DNA of 64,000 nucleotides. Origin: Vreelandella stevensii S18214. GTDB lineage: Bacteria > Pseudomonadota > Gammaproteobacteria > Pseudomonadales > Halomonadaceae. Shown here in pieces: positions 1 through 9,872 of the stretch. Location: NCBI RefSeq assembly GCF_000275725.1, contig NZ_AJTS01000035.1:124001-188000 (forward strand), given 5' to 3'. Positions within the stretch are counted from its first letter, which is position 1, and each line of letters starts with the position of its first letter. The position numbers and the translations under genes were made by a program. The notes beneath the pieces were generated by a model, which saw only the letters and a program-made list of their open reading frames with translations, made no database searches and was not told where the DNA came from.

Positions 1-1
1 C

Positions 2-547
2 GACCAGTTCGACGAAGCCAGTGGCGGTAAGGACAACTTCCGCACCGCAGGCAAAGTGACCTCGCACATTTACCTGGGCGACAGCCCGCTGTCGCTTTAC
101 GCCCACGTTTATGACTTCCGCGACTACGGTTTCAATGCCCGCGAGCAGGATCAGATTCTCGGCCTGGGCTACCGCACGACGTTCGCCAACGGCCTATGGT
201 TCAAGCCCTTCATCGGTGCTGCCAGGGTGCAAAGTGATGGTTACACGGGCATGAATGGCTACATGGCAGGCTGGGTCGCGGGCTACGACTTCACCGCGCT
301 GGACCAGAATTTCAGCGTGACCAACTGGCACGAGCAGACCTTCGGTCGCGACAGCGACTACCTTTCCCAGAACTTCGTCAACGGTACCGCAGGGAGCGTG
401 GGTACCAACGGTGCATTGAGCCTTTGGTGGCACCCGTCTGACTTGATCACCACCGGCGTGCAGTATCGCTACTCAGAGAACAAGCTGGGTACACCCGACG
501 CCTATCAGAACGCGATGATTTACTCAGTCAAGCTAAACTTGCTGTAA
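2..547 (+). CDS. Tsx-like nucleoside-specific outer-membrane channel (5' end outside window)
   Basis: The reading frame is open from base 2 to the TAA at 545-547 and lacks its N-terminus, so only about 181 C-terminal residues are visible. The protein alternates short hydrophobic and aromatic strands with polar turns (for example [19 protein letters not shown] and LGLGYRTTF), as in outer-membrane beta barrels, and resembles the Tsx family that passes nucleosides across the outer membrane. nupC follows after only 34 bases, so the two are probably co-transcribed and provide outer- and inner-membrane steps of nucleoside uptake ahead of the deo catabolic genes. The substrate is inferred from family and context. 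Confidence 0.8.
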   Translation, partial: DQFDEASGGKDNFRTAGKVTSHIYLGDSPLSLYAHVYDFRDYGFNAREQDQILGLGYRTTFANGLWFKPFIGAARVQSDGYTGMNGYMAGWVAGYDFTALDQNFSVTNWHEQTFGRDSDYLSQNFVNGTAGSVGTNGALSLWWHPSDLITTGVQYRYSENKLGTPDAYQNAMIYSVKLNLL

Positions 548-581
548 TCGCTCCCACTTCTCACGCTCCGAAGGTACTCCC

Positions 582-1865
582 ATGACCCTCATCATGAGCC
601 TGGTTGGCATGGTCACTCTGGTGGCCATTGCGCTTGTTTTCTCCTATGACCGCAAGGCGATTCGCCTGCGTACCGTGCTGGGTGCCTTCGCGATCCAGGC
701 GGGTATCGGTGCGTTCGTGCTCTACGTACCGTTTGGCCAGGCCGTTCTGCAGGCCATTTCGGCAGGCGTCAGCCAGGTGCTGGTCTACGCCAACGACGGC
801 ATCGGCTTTTTGTTTGGCGGGCTGGCTGACGTGGACAACGTCGGTTTCGTCTTCGCCATCAAAGTCCTGCCGGTCATCATCTTTTTCTCCTCGCTGATTG
901 CCGTGCTCTATTATGTCGGCATCATGCAGTGGGTCATCCGGATTCTGGGTGGCGCGTTGCAGAAGGCACTGGGCACCTCGCGCACCGAGTCGCTTTCGGC
1001 CACGGCCAACATCTTCGTGGGCCAGACCGAGGCACCGCTGGTGGTGCGCCCGTTCATTGCCCGCATGACCCCTTCGCAGCTGTTTGCGGTGATGTGTGGT
1101 GGCCTGGCTTCCGTGGCGGGTTCGGTGCTGGCGGGCTATGCCGCGCTGGGCATTCCCATGGAGTATCTGGTGGCGGCCTCGTTCATGGCGGCACCTGGCG
1201 GCCTGCTGTTCGCCAAGCTGATCATGCCGGAAACCCAGAACGTGGAAGATAGCGACAGCGTTTCCAAGGTCGATGAAGAGCTGAAAGAGCAGGACGACAA
1301 GCCCGCCAACGTGCTGGATGCCGCCGCCGCCGGTGCTACGTCGGGCATGAAGCTGGCAGCCAACGTGGGTGCCATGCTGCTGGCCTTCATCGCCCTGATC
1401 GCGCTGGTCAACGGTATTCTGGGCGGCGTGGGCGGCTGGTTCGGTTTCGAGGCATTGAGCCTGGAGCTGATTCTGGGTTGGCTGTTTGCCCCGCTGGCCT
1501 TCCTGCTGGGCGTGCCCTGGGAAGAAGCCACCCTGGCGGGCTCGTTCATCGGCCAGAAACTGGTGGTCAACGAGTTCGTGGCCTTTATCAACCTGGCCCC
1601 CTACATTGAAGGGGAACAGGTGGTGGCTGCCACGGGTCAACTGATGACGCCCCACACCATGGCCATCCTGTCATTTGCCTTGTGTGGTTTTGCCAACCTG
1701 TCGTCGATTGCCGTTCTGCTCGGTGGCCTGGGCAGCATTGCCCCGACCCGCCGCAAGGAGATTGCTCGGTTTGGTGTGAAAGCCGTGCTGGCAGGCACGC
1801 TCTCCAACCTGATGTCTGCCTCGATTGCCGGTTTCTTCCTGGCGTTGAGCAGCCTCACCGCCTGA
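582..1865 (+). CDS. nupC: NupC-family concentrative nucleoside transporter
   Basis: A 427-residue polytopic inner-membrane protein with many hydrophobic segments and the CNT-family signature GQTEAP near residue 147, followed by LVVRPF. The C-terminal half has the expected gate-type repeat and ends in a hydrophobic helix. Family members import nucleosides with cations (protons or sodium). The start at 582 follows an AAGG-containing ribosome site. It lies 34 bases after the Tsx-like gene and is followed by an intrinsic terminator, so tsx-nupC seems to be one unit and deoC begins another, although read-through is possible. The length matches the family (about 400-430 residues). Confidence 0.93.
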   Translation: MTLIMSLVGMVTLVAIALVFSYDRKAIRLRTVLGAFAIQAGIGAFVLYVPFGQAVLQAISAGVSQVLVYANDGIGFLFGGLADVDNVGFVFAIKVLPVIIFFSSLIAVLYYVGIMQWVIRILGGALQKALGTSRTESLSATANIFVGQTEAPLVVRPFIARMTPSQLFAVMCGGLASVAGSVLAGYAALGIPMEYLVAASFMAAPGGLLFAKLIMPETQNVEDSDSVSKVDEELKEQDDKPANVLDAAAAGATSGMKLAANVGAMLLAFIALIALVNGILGGVGGWFGFEALSLELILGWLFAPLAFLLGVPWEEATLAGSFIGQKLVVNEFVAFINLAPYIEGEQVVAATGQLMTPHTMAILSFALCGFANLSSIAVLLGGLGSIAPTRRKEIARFGVKAVLAGTLSNLMSASIAGFFLALSSLTA

Positions 1866-1888
1866 CGCAGCGAGTACGCGATAACGCA

Positions 1889-1924
1889 ACGGGCGCTGCT
1901 TTAGTACGCAGTGCCCGTTTTGTC
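1889..1924 (+). terminator. Intrinsic terminator after nupC
   Basis: Bases 1889-1899 pair with 1908-1918 (ACGGGC..CTGC with GCAG..GCCCGT, one internal mismatch), followed by a T-rich stretch. It sits between nupC and deoC and would end the transport transcript. Confidence 0.75.
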
Positions 1925-1947
1925 TTTTACCGATTGATGAGAACTTC

Positions 1948-2751
1948 ATGACTGCCACCACTTCCCCCCCGCTTATCCAGGCCGCCCGTCACGCCCTGAC
2001 GTTAATGGACCTCACCAGCCTGAACGACAGCGACACCGACAGCGTGATCGAAGCGCTGTGCCAGCAGGTCAAGACCCCCTACGGCCACCCGGCAGCGGTG
2101 TGCGTTTACCCCTCGTTCATCGTCACGGCAGCCCGCGCGCTGGGCGCCCACAAGCTGGATGATCAGGTCAAGATCGCCACGGTCACCAACTTCCCCCATG
2201 GGGGCGATGACATCATGGGCGCGGCCCGTGAAACCCGCGAAGCCGTGGCATCGGGTGCCCATGAAGTCGACGTGGTGTTCCCCTACCGCGCCTTGATGGC
2301 AGGCGATGAAGAGACTGGCCGCGAGCTGGTGGAAATGTGCAAGGCCGTCTGTGGTGGCCAGGCATTGCTGAAAGTCATCATCGAGTCCGGCGAACTCAAG
2401 GACCCTGCGCTGATCCAACGTGCCAGTGAGCTGGCCATCGAAGGCGGCGCGGATTTCATCAAGACCTCGACCGGAAAAGTGCCGGTCAATGCCACGCTGG
2501 AAGCCGCCGAGATCATGCTCAAGGCCATCAAGGCCAGCGGCAAAGACGTTGGCTTCAAAGCCGCCGGCGGCGTACGCAGCGCAGAAGAAGCCGCTGAGTA
2601 CCTGGCGCTGGCAGCCGACATCATGGGGCCGCAGTGGGTCACCCCGGCACACTTCCGGTTTGGTGCCTCCAGCCTGCTGGGCAACTTGTTGAACACACTC
2701 GACGGTGGCGCTGACGCGGCGCTGCTCTCCACCAACAACGGAGGCTACTAA
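1948..2751 (+). CDS. deoC: Deoxyribose-phosphate aldolase
   Basis: A 267-residue class I aldolase that splits 2-deoxyribose 5-phosphate into glyceraldehyde 3-phosphate and acetaldehyde. The Schiff-base lysine is K172 in FIKTSTGK. The assisting lysine is K204 in FKAAGGVR, and the conserved aspartate is D108 in HEVDVVFP. The length is close to E. coli DeoC (259). It is the first gene of a tightly packed deoC-deoA-deoB operon. The stop TAA directly abuts the deoA ATG, and the deoA ribosome site lies inside the deoC end. No CytR or DeoR operator could be named upstream. Confidence 0.97.
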   Translation: MTATTSPPLIQAARHALTLMDLTSLNDSDTDSVIEALCQQVKTPYGHPAAVCVYPSFIVTAARALGAHKLDDQVKIATVTNFPHGGDDIMGAARETREAVASGAHEVDVVFPYRALMAGDEETGRELVEMCKAVCGGQALLKVIIESGELKDPALIQRASELAIEGGADFIKTSTGKVPVNATLEAAEIMLKAIKASGKDVGFKAAGGVRSAEEAAEYLALAADIMGPQWVTPAHFRFGASSLLGNLLNTLDGGADAALLSTNNGGY

Positions 2752-4104
2752 ATGTCGTCCAACGCTTCTCACCACGCGCTGCTCCCTCAAGAACTGATTC
2801 GCCTGAAGCGCGACGGCCAGCCGCTGCCCGCTGAAGAGATCAAGGCGTTCGTGCAGGGCATCGCCGATGACCGCATCAGCGATGCGCAGATCGGCGCCTT
2901 CACCATGTCGGTCTTTTTGAATGGCATGAGCCGCGAAGAAGTCGTGGCGCTGACCACCGCGACGCGCGATTCTGGCCACGTGATGCAGTGGGATTCGCTC
3001 AACCTGCCCGGCCCGATTGTGGACAAGCACTCCACCGGCGGAGTGGGCGATCTGGTGTCGCTGGTGCTGGGCCCGTGGGTCGCGGCCTGCGGCGCCTTCG
3101 TGCCGATGATTTCCGGCCGTGGCCTGGGCCACACCGGCGGTACCCTGGACAAGCTGGAATCCATCCCCGGCTACGACCCCTACCCCGCCCCCGAACGCTT
3201 CAGTGAGGTGGTGAAATCCACCGGCGTGGCGATCATCGGTCAAACCGGCAACCTCGCCCCGGCCGACAAGCGCATCTACGGCGTGCGTGATGTCACCGCC
3301 ACCGTGGAATCCATCCCGCTGATCACGGCCTCGATTCTGGGCAAAAAGCTGGCCTCTGGTCTGGACGCCCTGGTAATGGACGTCAAAGTGGGCAGCGGCG
3401 CGTTCATGCCCACCCCGGAAAAGTCCCGCGAACTGGCCAAAAGCATCGCCAACGTGGCCACCCAGGCAGGCACACCCACCACCGCCCTGCTCACCGACAT
3501 GAGCCAGCCTCTGGCCCCGTGTGCCGGTAACGCGGTAGAAATCGTCGAAACCCTGGCGCTGCTGCGCGGCGAGCGAGCCAACAGCCGCGTGATGCAGGTC
3601 ACCCGCGAACTGGCCGTTGAAATGCTCATCGCGGGCAAGCTGGTGAACCATCGCGAAGAAGCCCTCGCCAAGCTGGACAAAGCACTGACCTCCGGCGCGG
3701 CGGCGGAAGTCTTCGCCCGTATGGTGCGCGAACTGGGCGGCCCCGCCGACTTCATGGAGCGCTCTGACAGCTACCTGGCCACCGCCCCGGTCGTTCAAGC
3801 GGTCTACCCCGAGCAGAGCGGTATCGTGCAGCGTTTCGATACCCGCGCCGTGGGCATGAGCGTGGTGGAGCTGGGCGGCGGCCGCCTGCGTAACGACGCC
3901 AACGTCGATCATAGCGTGGGCTTTAGCGACATCGTCGAAATCGGCGACCGTGTCGACAGCCAGCGCCCGCTGGCCATCGTCCACGCCCGCACGGAAGTGG
4001 CCGCGGCCCGTGCCGCTGCTCAGCTTCGTGCGGCGGTCACCATTGGCGATGCCGACGCCACCGCCGACACCCTGTTGCAAGAGACCTTCCGAGGAGAAGC
4101 CTGA
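2752..4104 (+). CDS. deoA: Thymidine phosphorylase
   Basis: A 450-residue protein (E. coli DeoA is 440) with the pyrimidine-nucleoside phosphorylase signature: the phosphate-binding KHSTGGVGD motif near residue 88 and [17 protein letters not shown] shortly after. It converts thymidine and phosphate to thymine and deoxyribose 1-phosphate in the cytoplasm. It starts immediately after the deoC stop with a GGAGG ribosome site, and its TGA overlaps the deoB ATG, so translation of the three genes is probably coupled. Confidence 0.97.
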   Translation: MSSNASHHALLPQELIRLKRDGQPLPAEEIKAFVQGIADDRISDAQIGAFTMSVFLNGMSREEVVALTTATRDSGHVMQWDSLNLPGPIVDKHSTGGVGDLVSLVLGPWVAACGAFVPMISGRGLGHTGGTLDKLESIPGYDPYPAPERFSEVVKSTGVAIIGQTGNLAPADKRIYGVRDVTATVESIPLITASILGKKLASGLDALVMDVKVGSGAFMPTPEKSRELAKSIANVATQAGTPTTALLTDMSQPLAPCAGNAVEIVETLALLRGERANSRVMQVTRELAVEMLIAGKLVNHREEALAKLDKALTSGAAAEVFARMVRELGGPADFMERSDSYLATAPVVQAVYPEQSGIVQRFDTRAVGMSVVELGGGRLRNDANVDHSVGFSDIVEIGDRVDSQRPLAIVHARTEVAAARAAAQLRAAVTIGDADATADTLLQETFRGEA

Positions 4105-5348
4105 TGCGCCGCGCCATCGTCCTGGTACTCGACTCTTTCGGGATCGGTAGCGCCCCCGATGCCGCCACCTTTGGCGACCAGGGGTCAGATACTCTGGGCC
4201 ACATCGCCGCCGCTTGTGCCCGTGGCGAAGCCGACACCGCCGAGCGCTCCGGCCCATTGTCGCTGCCCAACATGGCCGCGCTAGGCCTGTTCCACGCCCA
4301 CCGCGACGCCACTGGCAGCGTGGCGGAAGGCGTCAGTTTGCCCGACCAACTGACGGGCGCTTACGCCCACGCCAAAGAGATCTCCAGCGGCAAGGACACC
4401 CCTTCCGGCCACTGGGAGATTGCCGGTGTGCCGGTGCGTTTCGACTGGGGCTACTTCCTCGATAAAACCGACAGTTTCCCACTCGAACTGCTGGACGCCA
4501 TCATTCGGGAGGCCGAGCTGACCGGCGTGATCGGCAACTGCCACGCCTCAGGCACCGAGATCATCGCTCGCCTGGGCGAAGAGCATATCGCCACCGGCAA
4601 ACCGATCGTGTACACCTCGGCCGACTCCGTGTTCCAGATTGCCGCCCATGAAGAGCACTTCGGCCTGGAACGCCTCTACGCGCTGTGCGAAACCGTCCGC
4701 GAACTGCTGGAGCCCTACAACATTGGCCGCGTCATCGCTCGGCCGTTCATTGGCGAAGACCGCGCAAGCTTTGCGCGCACCGGCAACCGCCGCGACTACA
4801 GCGTCGAGCCGCCCAGCCCCACCGTGCTGCAAAAGCTCGCCGATGCCGGGGGCGAAGTGGTGTCGATTGGCAAGATCGCCGACATCTACGCCCACTGCGG
4901 CATTACCCACAAGATCAAGGCCAGCGGCCACGACGCGTTGATGGATGCCACCCTGGCGGAAGTCGCGCGCACCGCCAACGAGACCAGCGACCGCCCGACC
5001 ATGATCATGACCAACTTCGTGGATTTCGATTCGGTCTACGGCCATCGCCGGGACGTACCGGGCTACGCCGCCGCGCTGGAGCACTTCGACGCCCGCCTGC
5101 CGGAGCTGCTGGCAGCCCTCGATGACGACGACCTGCTGCTGCTCACTGCCGACCACGGCTGCGACCCCAGTTGGGAAGGCACCGAGCACACCCGCGAATA
5201 CGTGCCGATCATGGTACGCGGCGCAGGCTTCGCCCCCGGCCCACTGGGCGAGCGCGGCACCTTTGCCGACATTGGCCAAACCCTTGCGGCGTTCTTCGCC
5301 GTAGACGCCATGGCCGACGGCGAGAGCTTTTTACCTGACGCTGCTTAA
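4104..5348 (+). CDS. deoB: Phosphopentomutase
   Basis: A 414-residue member of the alkaline-phosphatase superfamily that turns deoxyribose 1-phosphate (or ribose 1-phosphate) into the 5-phosphate, linking DeoA and DeoD to DeoC. The N-terminal metal-binding motif is [12 protein letters not shown], followed by GSDTLGH. The C-terminal metal site is [19 protein letters not shown], with D, H and H ligands. The ATG shares one base with the deoA stop (TGATG) and follows a GAGGAG ribosome site. The deo operon ends here and is followed by a 209-base gap holding a large palindromic element. Confidence 0.97.
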   Translation: MRRAIVLVLDSFGIGSAPDAATFGDQGSDTLGHIAAACARGEADTAERSGPLSLPNMAALGLFHAHRDATGSVAEGVSLPDQLTGAYAHAKEISSGKDTPSGHWEIAGVPVRFDWGYFLDKTDSFPLELLDAIIREAELTGVIGNCHASGTEIIARLGEEHIATGKPIVYTSADSVFQIAAHEEHFGLERLYALCETVRELLEPYNIGRVIARPFIGEDRASFARTGNRRDYSVEPPSPTVLQKLADAGGEVVSIGKIADIYAHCGITHKIKASGHDALMDATLAEVARTANETSDRPTMIMTNFVDFDSVYGHRRDVPGYAAALEHFDARLPELLAALDDDDLLLLTADHGCDPSWEGTEHTREYVPIMVRGAGFAPGPLGERGTFADIGQTLAAFFAVDAMADGESFLPDAA

Positions 5349-5384
5349 AGGCAAATAACCAACCTCTAGCAAAAAATCGAGCAA

Positions 5385-5534
5385 GGTCTGAATCAGCCCG
5401 TAGCGGGGGTCTTTCGCCAAGGCCGGAAAATGTTCCCAACAATTCCGGCATTTCCGCCATCCATGGCGGTCAGATGGCGAAAGTAGCGCCCAGGGAAGGG
5501 TTCACAGCGCCCCCGCGAAGGGCTGATTCAGACC
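5385..5534. repeat. 150-bp nested palindromic element between deoB and deoD (MITE-like)
   Basis: The ends are a perfect 15-bp inverted repeat (5385-5399 GGTCTGAATCAGCCC and 5520-5534). Inside are a second 7-bp pair (GCGGGGG 5403-5409, CCCCCGC 5510-5516) and a third 9-bp pair (CTTTCGCCA 5411-5419, TGGCGAAAG 5475-5483). That third stem encloses two hairpins (GCCGGAA 5422-5428/443-449 and CCGCCAT 5454-5460/463-469). The whole unit folds into one branched structure. No clear target duplication flanks it. It could be a miniature inverted-repeat element or a structured RNA in the deoD leader. The nature of the element is inferred; the repeats are seen directly. Confidence 0.75.
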
Positions 5535-5557
5535 GTTAAATTATATGGGAGCGTGAC

Positions 5558-6283
5558 ATGGCTACACCGCATATTAATGCCGAAATGGGCGATTTCGCCG
5601 ATACCGTCCTGATGCCTGGCGACCCGCTGCGCGCCAAGTACATCGCCGACACCTACCTGGAGAACGTGCGCCAGGTCAACGACGTGCGCAGCATGTTCGG
5701 CTACACCGGCACCTACAAAGGCCGCGAGATTTCCGTCATGGGCCACGGTATGGGCATCCCCTCCGTGTCCATTTACGCCAAAGAGCTGATTACCGATTAC
5801 GGCGTGAAGTCGATCATCCGCGTGGGCTCCTGCGGCGCGGTACGTGACGATGTCAACGTGCGCGACGTGGTGATCGGGCTGGGTGCCAGCACCGACTCCA
5901 AAGTGAACCGCATGCGCTTCAATGACCACGACCTGGCCGCCATTGCCGACTTCGAGCTGGCCAGCCACGCAGTGGCAGCCGCCAAAGCGCAGAACGTCGC
6001 CGTGAAAGTCGGCAACATCTTCTCGGCGGACCTGTTCTACAACCCGCAGACCGACATGGCCGAGCTGATGAAGCGCTACGGCATCGTCGGCGTCGAGATG
6101 GAAGCCGCAGGCCTGTATGGCGTGGCCGCCGAGTTTGGTGCCCGTGCACTGACCATCTGCACCGTCTCCGACCACATTCTGAAAGGTGACTCGCTCTCCA
6201 GTGCCGACCGCCAAACCACCTTCAACGATATGATGGTGATTGCCCTCGACACCGTTCTGCGCGATGACGCCGCCAAGGCGTAA
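5558..6283 (+). CDS. deoD: Purine-nucleoside phosphorylase (DeoD type)
   Basis: A 241-residue cytoplasmic phosphorylase that splits purine (deoxy)nucleosides into base and (deoxy)ribose 1-phosphate. The N-terminus [15 protein letters not shown] and the motifs [38 protein letters not shown] and CTVSDH closely follow E. coli DeoD (239 residues). The catalytic Asp is in the SDH motif. The closeness to DeoD argues against uridine phosphorylase, a sister family. The gene follows the 150-bp palindrome and is followed after 53 bases by cdd, so deoD-cdd forms the second half of the salvage cluster. Confidence 0.96.
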   Translation: MATPHINAEMGDFADTVLMPGDPLRAKYIADTYLENVRQVNDVRSMFGYTGTYKGREISVMGHGMGIPSVSIYAKELITDYGVKSIIRVGSCGAVRDDVNVRDVVIGLGASTDSKVNRMRFNDHDLAAIADFELASHAVAAAKAQNVAVKVGNIFSADLFYNPQTDMAELMKRYGIVGVEMEAAGLYGVAAEFGARALTICTVSDHILKGDSLSSADRQTTFNDMMVIALDTVLRDDAAKA

Positions 6284-6336
6284 TGCCCGGCGTCTTGAGC
6301 CCATAGACATCCTGAACACAGAGAGAGAATAGCGCC

Positions 6337-6744
6337 ATGAGCCACGCGGATCAGGCATTGGTCGACACGCTGCTGACCACCCTGGGCAACGCCTACGCGC
6401 CCTACTCCAACCACCCCGTGGCGGCGGTGATGGAGTGCCCCGACGGCCAGCAGTTTGCCGGTAGCAACGTGGAAGTCGCCCACTACAAAGGGCTGTGTGC
6501 CGAAGCCTCGGCGATTTCTGCCATGATTACCGCTGGCCAGCGCGAGCTGGCCAGGGTCTACGTGATGGGCCCCGGCGAGCACCTCTGCACGCCCTGCGGC
6601 GACTGCCGCCAGCGCATCCGCGAATTCGCCACCCCCAGCACGCAAATCATGGTGCTCTCCAAACAGGGCGAGGTGTTGAAAACCTACACCATGGACAGCC
6701 TGCTGCCCGACGCTTTTGGGCCGGAGCAGCTGCCGGGGCGTTAA
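6337..6744 (+). CDS. cdd: Cytidine deaminase (small homotetrameric type)
   Basis: A 135-residue zinc enzyme that deaminates cytidine and deoxycytidine to uridine and deoxyuridine. The zinc and proton-shuttle motif is C54-A-E56, and the second zinc motif is PCGDC with C87 and C90. The three-cysteine arrangement and the short length identify the tetrameric form rather than the long dimeric form of E. coli. It is preceded by a GAGAGA ribosome site and ends tail to tail with the LacI-type gene, overlapping it by a few bases. Confidence 0.95.
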   Translation: MSHADQALVDTLLTTLGNAYAPYSNHPVAAVMECPDGQQFAGSNVEVAHYKGLCAEASAISAMITAGQRELARVYVMGPGEHLCTPCGDCRQRIREFATPSTQIMVLSKQGEVLKTYTMDSLLPDAFGPEQLPGR

Positions 6745-7730
6745 GCCGTTTCCCGCAGCACTAGCGCCACCGGCAGCGACACGTGCCGGGGCGCTTTTCC
6801 TGCCAACGCATCGCCCAGCAGCTCCACGCTCATTGCCGCAATGGCGGCAATGTCCTGGCGTACCGTGGTCAACCCCGTGGCCAGAGTGGGCAGGTCGTCA
6901 AAGCCGGTGACGGCTACCTCGCTGGGCACACGAATACCGCTGTCTTCCAGAGCAGCCACGCAGCCCAGCGCCAGCTCGTCGGTGGCACAGACCAGCGCGT
7001 CGAAGGGCAAGAGTGCGTCTGGGCGCTCCTTGAGCAGGCGGTTGAGCTGGCGATAGCTGGTCAGGGAGTCCGAGGTCAGCCGATGCGGCAGGCTGATCAA
7101 CTGCTCGCTGAGCCCCGCTTCGGTGACGGCACGCTGATACCCGGAAAGGCGGCTGAGAGGCCGCGGCACGTCCAGCCCCCCCCCCACAAACGCGATTCGC
7201 GTTCGCCCCTGCTCGATCAGGTGCTGCGTCATCTGGTAAATGCCCGAGACATCGTCCGGGGCCACCGAAAAGCCGTCTCCTGCGTTGCCAATTCGTACGA
7301 AGGGAACGCCCGCTGCCTGCAGAAGGCCTGGCCTGGCATCTTCTGCCGTTTCGCCCAGCAAGATCGCGGCTCCTGCCCGCTCGGGCAGCTCATGGGTCTG
7401 ATCGTGGTGAAAAAACACCGGCACCATGCCTTGCTGGTGCAGGGCCACGGTCAGGTGCTGGTAGAGCAGAATGTAGTAGGGCCGCAGCTCGATATCCTGT
7501 CGCCCAAGGGAGATCCCCACCACCGCTGCCTTACCGCTGATCAGTTGGCGGGCGGCGGCGCTGGGTTGATAGGCCAGCTCACGGCTGATGGTCAGAATCC
7601 GCTCGCGCAGCGCGTCGCTCAGCCCGGGCTTGCCGTTCAAGGCTCGGCTGACCGATGCGATGGATACCTCGGCACGCCGGGCAATTTCGCGGATGGTCGC
7701 CGCCGGTGCGCTCGATGTGTGCTGTTTCAT
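6741..7730 (-). CDS. LacI-family transcriptional regulator
   Basis: About 329 residues. The N-terminal helix-turn-helix reads TIREIARRAEVSIASVSRAL, followed by the hinge region (YQPSAAARQLISGK) and a periplasmic-binding-protein-like effector domain (AVVGISLG, AFVGGGLD, VAVTGFDD). The start chosen at 7730 (MKQHTSS) lies behind a GAGG ribosome site; an upstream in-frame extension to 7811 has no family counterpart. It ends against cdd. A terminator separates it from the thuA-gfo operon, so it has its own promoter. The two LacI-type operators at 9873-9907 make it the likely repressor of thuA-gfo. A CytR-like role for the nucleoside genes cannot be excluded. Confidence 0.9.
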   Translation of the reverse strand: MKQHTSSAPAATIREIARRAEVSIASVSRALNGKPGLSDALRERILTISRELAYQPSAAARQLISGKAAVVGISLGRQDIELRPYYILLYQHLTVALHQQGMVPVFFHHDQTHELPERAGAAILLGETAEDARPGLLQAAGVPFVRIGNAGDGFSVAPDDVSGIYQMTQHLIEQGRTRIAFVGGGLDVPRPLSRLSGYQRAVTEAGLSEQLISLPHRLTSDSLTSYRQLNRLLKERPDALLPFDALVCATDELALGCVAALEDSGIRVPSEVAVTGFDDLPTLATGLTTVRQDIAAIAAMSVELLGDALAGKAPRHVSLPVALVLRETA

Positions 7731-7767
7731 GCCTGGCCTCAGCCGCCGTTGGGGGGCTTGATTGTAC

Positions 7768-7797
7768 AAAAAGCGGGGCGGAAAATCGCCGCCCCCT
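7768..7797 (-). terminator. Intrinsic terminator of the thuA-gfo operon
   Basis: On the minus strand GGGGCGG (7795-7789) pairs with CCGCCCC (7781-7775) and is followed by GCTTTTTG. It ends leftward transcription before the LacI-type gene. Confidence 0.7.
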
Positions 7798-7831
7798 GCG
7801 CAAGCAACCACGTGCCAGCCAAGCCCTTGCG

Positions 7832-7993
7832 TTACCAGCCGCGTCTTGCCAGGCGCGAGAGTTCTCCCTCCAGCTGCTGCACGGCCAGCACCTCGTCATC
7901 CTCATACAGTACCGGGCACGTGGGGTTACGGCCAAACTCGATGGCGTGGGCTTTCTGCTGGGCTTCGGCGGTCAGATGAAATCTGCTGATCAA
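7832..7993 (-). CDS. Small uncharacterised ORF after the oxidoreductase gene
   Basis: An open frame of 53 codons from a TTG at 7991-7993, which overlaps the TGA of the oxidoreductase gene (TTGA), to TAA at 7832-7834. The codons show the G/C-rich third positions typical of the neighbouring genes. The product (LTAEAQQKAHAIEFGRNP, then a segment around CPVLYEDDEVLAVQQLEG) looks like a soluble acidic peptide. I do not recognise it. It may be a small protein translated by coupling or the C-terminal remnant of a lost gene. It lies before the operon terminator, so it belongs to the thuA-gfo transcript. No strong ribosome site is visible. Confidence 0.4.
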   Translation of the reverse strand: MISRFHLTAEAQQKAHAIEFGRNPTCPVLYEDDEVLAVQQLEGELSRLARRGW

Positions 7994-9039
7994 CTGGCAA
8001 TTGCCAGGCTGCGGTCCTCCAGGCTGGAAACGAAACAGGCATCCAGCACGGTTTGAATGGCCGCGCCCCGGGCAAAGTCGGGCTGGTCGTTCTCCCCAGT
8101 GCGAATGCTCTCGATAAAGCGCTGGTAGATGCTGGGCGTGGGCGGCGCCTTGACGGTGCTCCAGCGAGCGGGATGCACGTCATCGTTCAGGCACACCTGA
8201 ACTTCATCCTTGGAGGCGTCTAGATCCACGCGGATCGCCCCCTTGTCGCCGTGAACGCTCAGCGTCAGCGAGTTGTGGTGCCCGGTTGCCCAGCGGGTTG
8301 CCTGAATCGTGCCCATGGCGCCGTTGGCAAAGCGCACGCGCATCAGCGCCGTGTCGTTGGCATCCAGCAGGTAGTCGCCGATGCGGTTGTCCGGGGCTTT
8401 GTCGAAGCAGGTGAGTTCGCAGTTGACGCGAGTGATATCGCCCACCGGGAAGCTGGCAAAATCGACGATATGCACGCCCACATCGCCCAGTACGCCTTTG
8501 CTGCCGTGGGCTTCCGAGAGCCGCCAGAGCCACTGGCTATCCTCATCCCAGCGCCCCCAGGCGTTGCTCACCAGCCAGCTCTGGCGATAGCTGGCATCCA
8601 CGTGGCGAACGGTGCCGATGGCGCCGCCGGTAATCAGCGCTCGGGCGTGCTGAATGGCGGGGGCGTCACGGTAGCTCAGGTTGACCATGTTGATGACCTT
8701 GGCGGCCTGGGCGGCAGCGACCATCTCATGGGCATCCTCGGCATTGGTGGCCAGGGGCTTTTCACACAGGATGTGTTTACCCGCCGCAATGGCCGCCAGC
8801 GACGTGGCCTTGTGCACGCCATCCGGAGTGACATTGCTCACCGCGTGGATATCGTCGCGGGCCAGCATGTCGTCCAGCGACTGGTACACATCGGCAATGC
8901 CATGGCGCTCGGCGAAGGCCTGCGCCTTGGGGAAATCACGGTCGCATACGGCAACCACTTCGACACCTTCGAGTCGGCCATAGTGCTTGGCGTGCTCCCC
9001 CGCCATGCTGCCCGCGCCAATCATCGCGATACGGATCAT
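7990..9039 (-). CDS. Gfo/Idh/MocA-family NAD(P)-dependent oxidoreductase
   Basis: A 349-residue protein with an N-terminal Rossmann fold: [19 protein letters not shown] at residues 2-20 and AVCDRD at the end of beta strand 2. The family motif [12 protein letters not shown] is near residue 92. The C-terminal substrate-binding domain follows. Such enzymes oxidise or reduce sugars and inositols with NAD(P). It overlaps the upstream thuA stop by four bases (ATGA) and has a GGAGGG ribosome site, so it is co-translated with the ThuA-domain protein. The substrate is unknown; a sugar or sugar-like compound fits the LacI-type control. Confidence 0.92.
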   Translation of the reverse strand: MIRIAMIGAGSMAGEHAKHYGRLEGVEVVAVCDRDFPKAQAFAERHGIADVYQSLDDMLARDDIHAVSNVTPDGVHKATSLAAIAAGKHILCEKPLATNAEDAHEMVAAAQAAKVINMVNLSYRDAPAIQHARALITGGAIGTVRHVDASYRQSWLVSNAWGRWDEDSQWLWRLSEAHGSKGVLGDVGVHIVDFASFPVGDITRVNCELTCFDKAPDNRIGDYLLDANDTALMRVRFANGAMGTIQATRWATGHHNSLTLSVHGDKGAIRVDLDASKDEVQVCLNDDVHPARWSTVKAPPTPSIYQRFIESIRTGENDQPDFARGAAIQTVLDACFVSSLEDRSLAIAS

Positions 9040-9815
9040 TTGAAGCCCTCCTCACCGGGTTTGTGCAAGCTTTCGCCCTTGATCTCGACCGGGTTGGGCG
9101 CCTGGTCGGCGGGGACGTTGGGGCAGCTGTCGATCCACCGGGAGCCTTCCGGCTGTGCCCAGACGACGGCGTTCTTGAGCACCCGCTTTACCTGCTCGTC
9201 GTAGTAGATCGGGTAGGTTTCGTGGCCGGGACGGAAGTAGAAAATCTTGCCGTTGCCACGCTTGTAGGTCAGGCCGGAACGGAACACTTCGCCGCCTTCG
9301 AAGGCACTGATGAAAATCACCTCGTCCGGGTTGGGCACCGCAAAGGGTTCGCCGTACATTTCGGTATGGGGCAGTTCGATGTAATCCCCGAGCCCTTGCA
9401 CGATGGGGTGTCCAGGATTCACCACCCAGAGCCGCTCACGCTCACCGGCTTCCCGCCATTTCAGTGAGCAGGTAGTGCCCATCAAGCGTTTGAAGATTTT
9501 CGAGTAGTGGCCGGAGTGCAGCACGATCAAGCCCATGCCCTGCAGCACGCGCGTTTGCACGCGGTCGACGGTCTCTTCCAGCACGTCGCCGTGGGCGGCG
9601 TGGCCCCACCACAGCAGCACGTCGGTATTCTCCAGCGTCTCTTCGTCAAGCCCCTGCGCCGGGTCTTGCAGCGTGACCGCCGTGGCCGTTAGCGCTTCCG
9701 CTTCATTCAACCCGTCGGCGATGCACTGGTGCATGCCGGTGGGGTAAATACGCGCCACTACGTCGTTGGTTTGTTCGTGGACGTTTTCGCCCCATACGGT
9801 GACTCGGAGTGTCAT
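9036..9815 (-). CDS. ThuA-domain protein (trehalose-utilisation type)
   Basis: A 259-residue cytoplasmic protein of the ThuA family, which has a class I glutamine-amidotransferase-like fold. Visible landmarks are [11 protein letters not shown] at the N-terminus, [23 protein letters not shown], and [14 protein letters not shown] near the end. ThuA homologues work with ThuB-type Gfo/Idh oxidoreductases in trehalose or related disaccharide catabolism, matching the gene that overlaps it downstream. A GAGGAG ribosome site precedes the ATG, and this site can be paired in a leader hairpin (9822-9869). Two LacI-type operators lie upstream. Confidence 0.9.
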   Translation of the reverse strand: MTLRVTVWGENVHEQTNDVVARIYPTGMHQCIADGLNEAEALTATAVTLQDPAQGLDEETLENTDVLLWWGHAAHGDVLEETVDRVQTRVLQGMGLIVLHSGHYSKIFKRLMGTTCSLKWREAGERERLWVVNPGHPIVQGLGDYIELPHTEMYGEPFAVPNPDEVIFISAFEGGEVFRSGLTYKRGNGKIFYFRPGHETYPIYYDEQVKRVLKNAVVWAQPEGSRWIDSCPNVPADQAPNPVEIKGESLHKPGEEGFK

Positions 9816-9821
9816 GTCGTT

Positions 9822-9869
9822 CTCCTCAGCGTTGAGAGGTGCTTGCTCACGAGCGTGAGCGCTGAGGAG
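9822..9869 (-). promoter_or_regulatory. Leader hairpin that pairs the thuA ribosome site
   Basis: CGCTGAGGAG (containing the thuA Shine-Dalgarno) pairs with its exact complement CTCCTCAGCG 28 bases upstream in the leader. A second perfect hairpin (9845-9860, GCTCACG) sits in the loop. The fold could reduce thuA translation. The pairing is seen; its effect is inferred. Confidence 0.5.
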
Positions 9870-9872
9870 AAA

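Noticed and set aside
561-1655. Minus-strand frame opposite nupC
   Set aside because: Shadow of nupC with a histidine- and glutamine-rich nonsense peptide.
2002-4257. Very long open frame on the minus strand opposite deoC and deoA (751 codons)
   Set aside because: It is the antisense shadow of two clear genes in GC-rich DNA; the peptide is low-complexity Gly/Arg/His/Gln-rich and resembles no protein family.
5385-5534. Purine or deoxyguanosine riboswitch in front of deoD
   Set aside because: A three-way junction is present, but I could not find the conserved purine-riboswitch core or loop sequences, and the long perfect outer repeat is more like a small element.
5558-6283. Uridine phosphorylase
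   Set aside because: The N-terminus and active-site segments follow DeoD (SDH motif, [15 protein letters not shown]), and the gene is in a deoxynucleoside cluster.
6741-7730. Naming the regulator CytR
   Set aside because: It adjoins nucleoside genes, but its sequence is a generic sugar-type LacI protein, and the matching operators are in front of thuA, not nupC or deoC.
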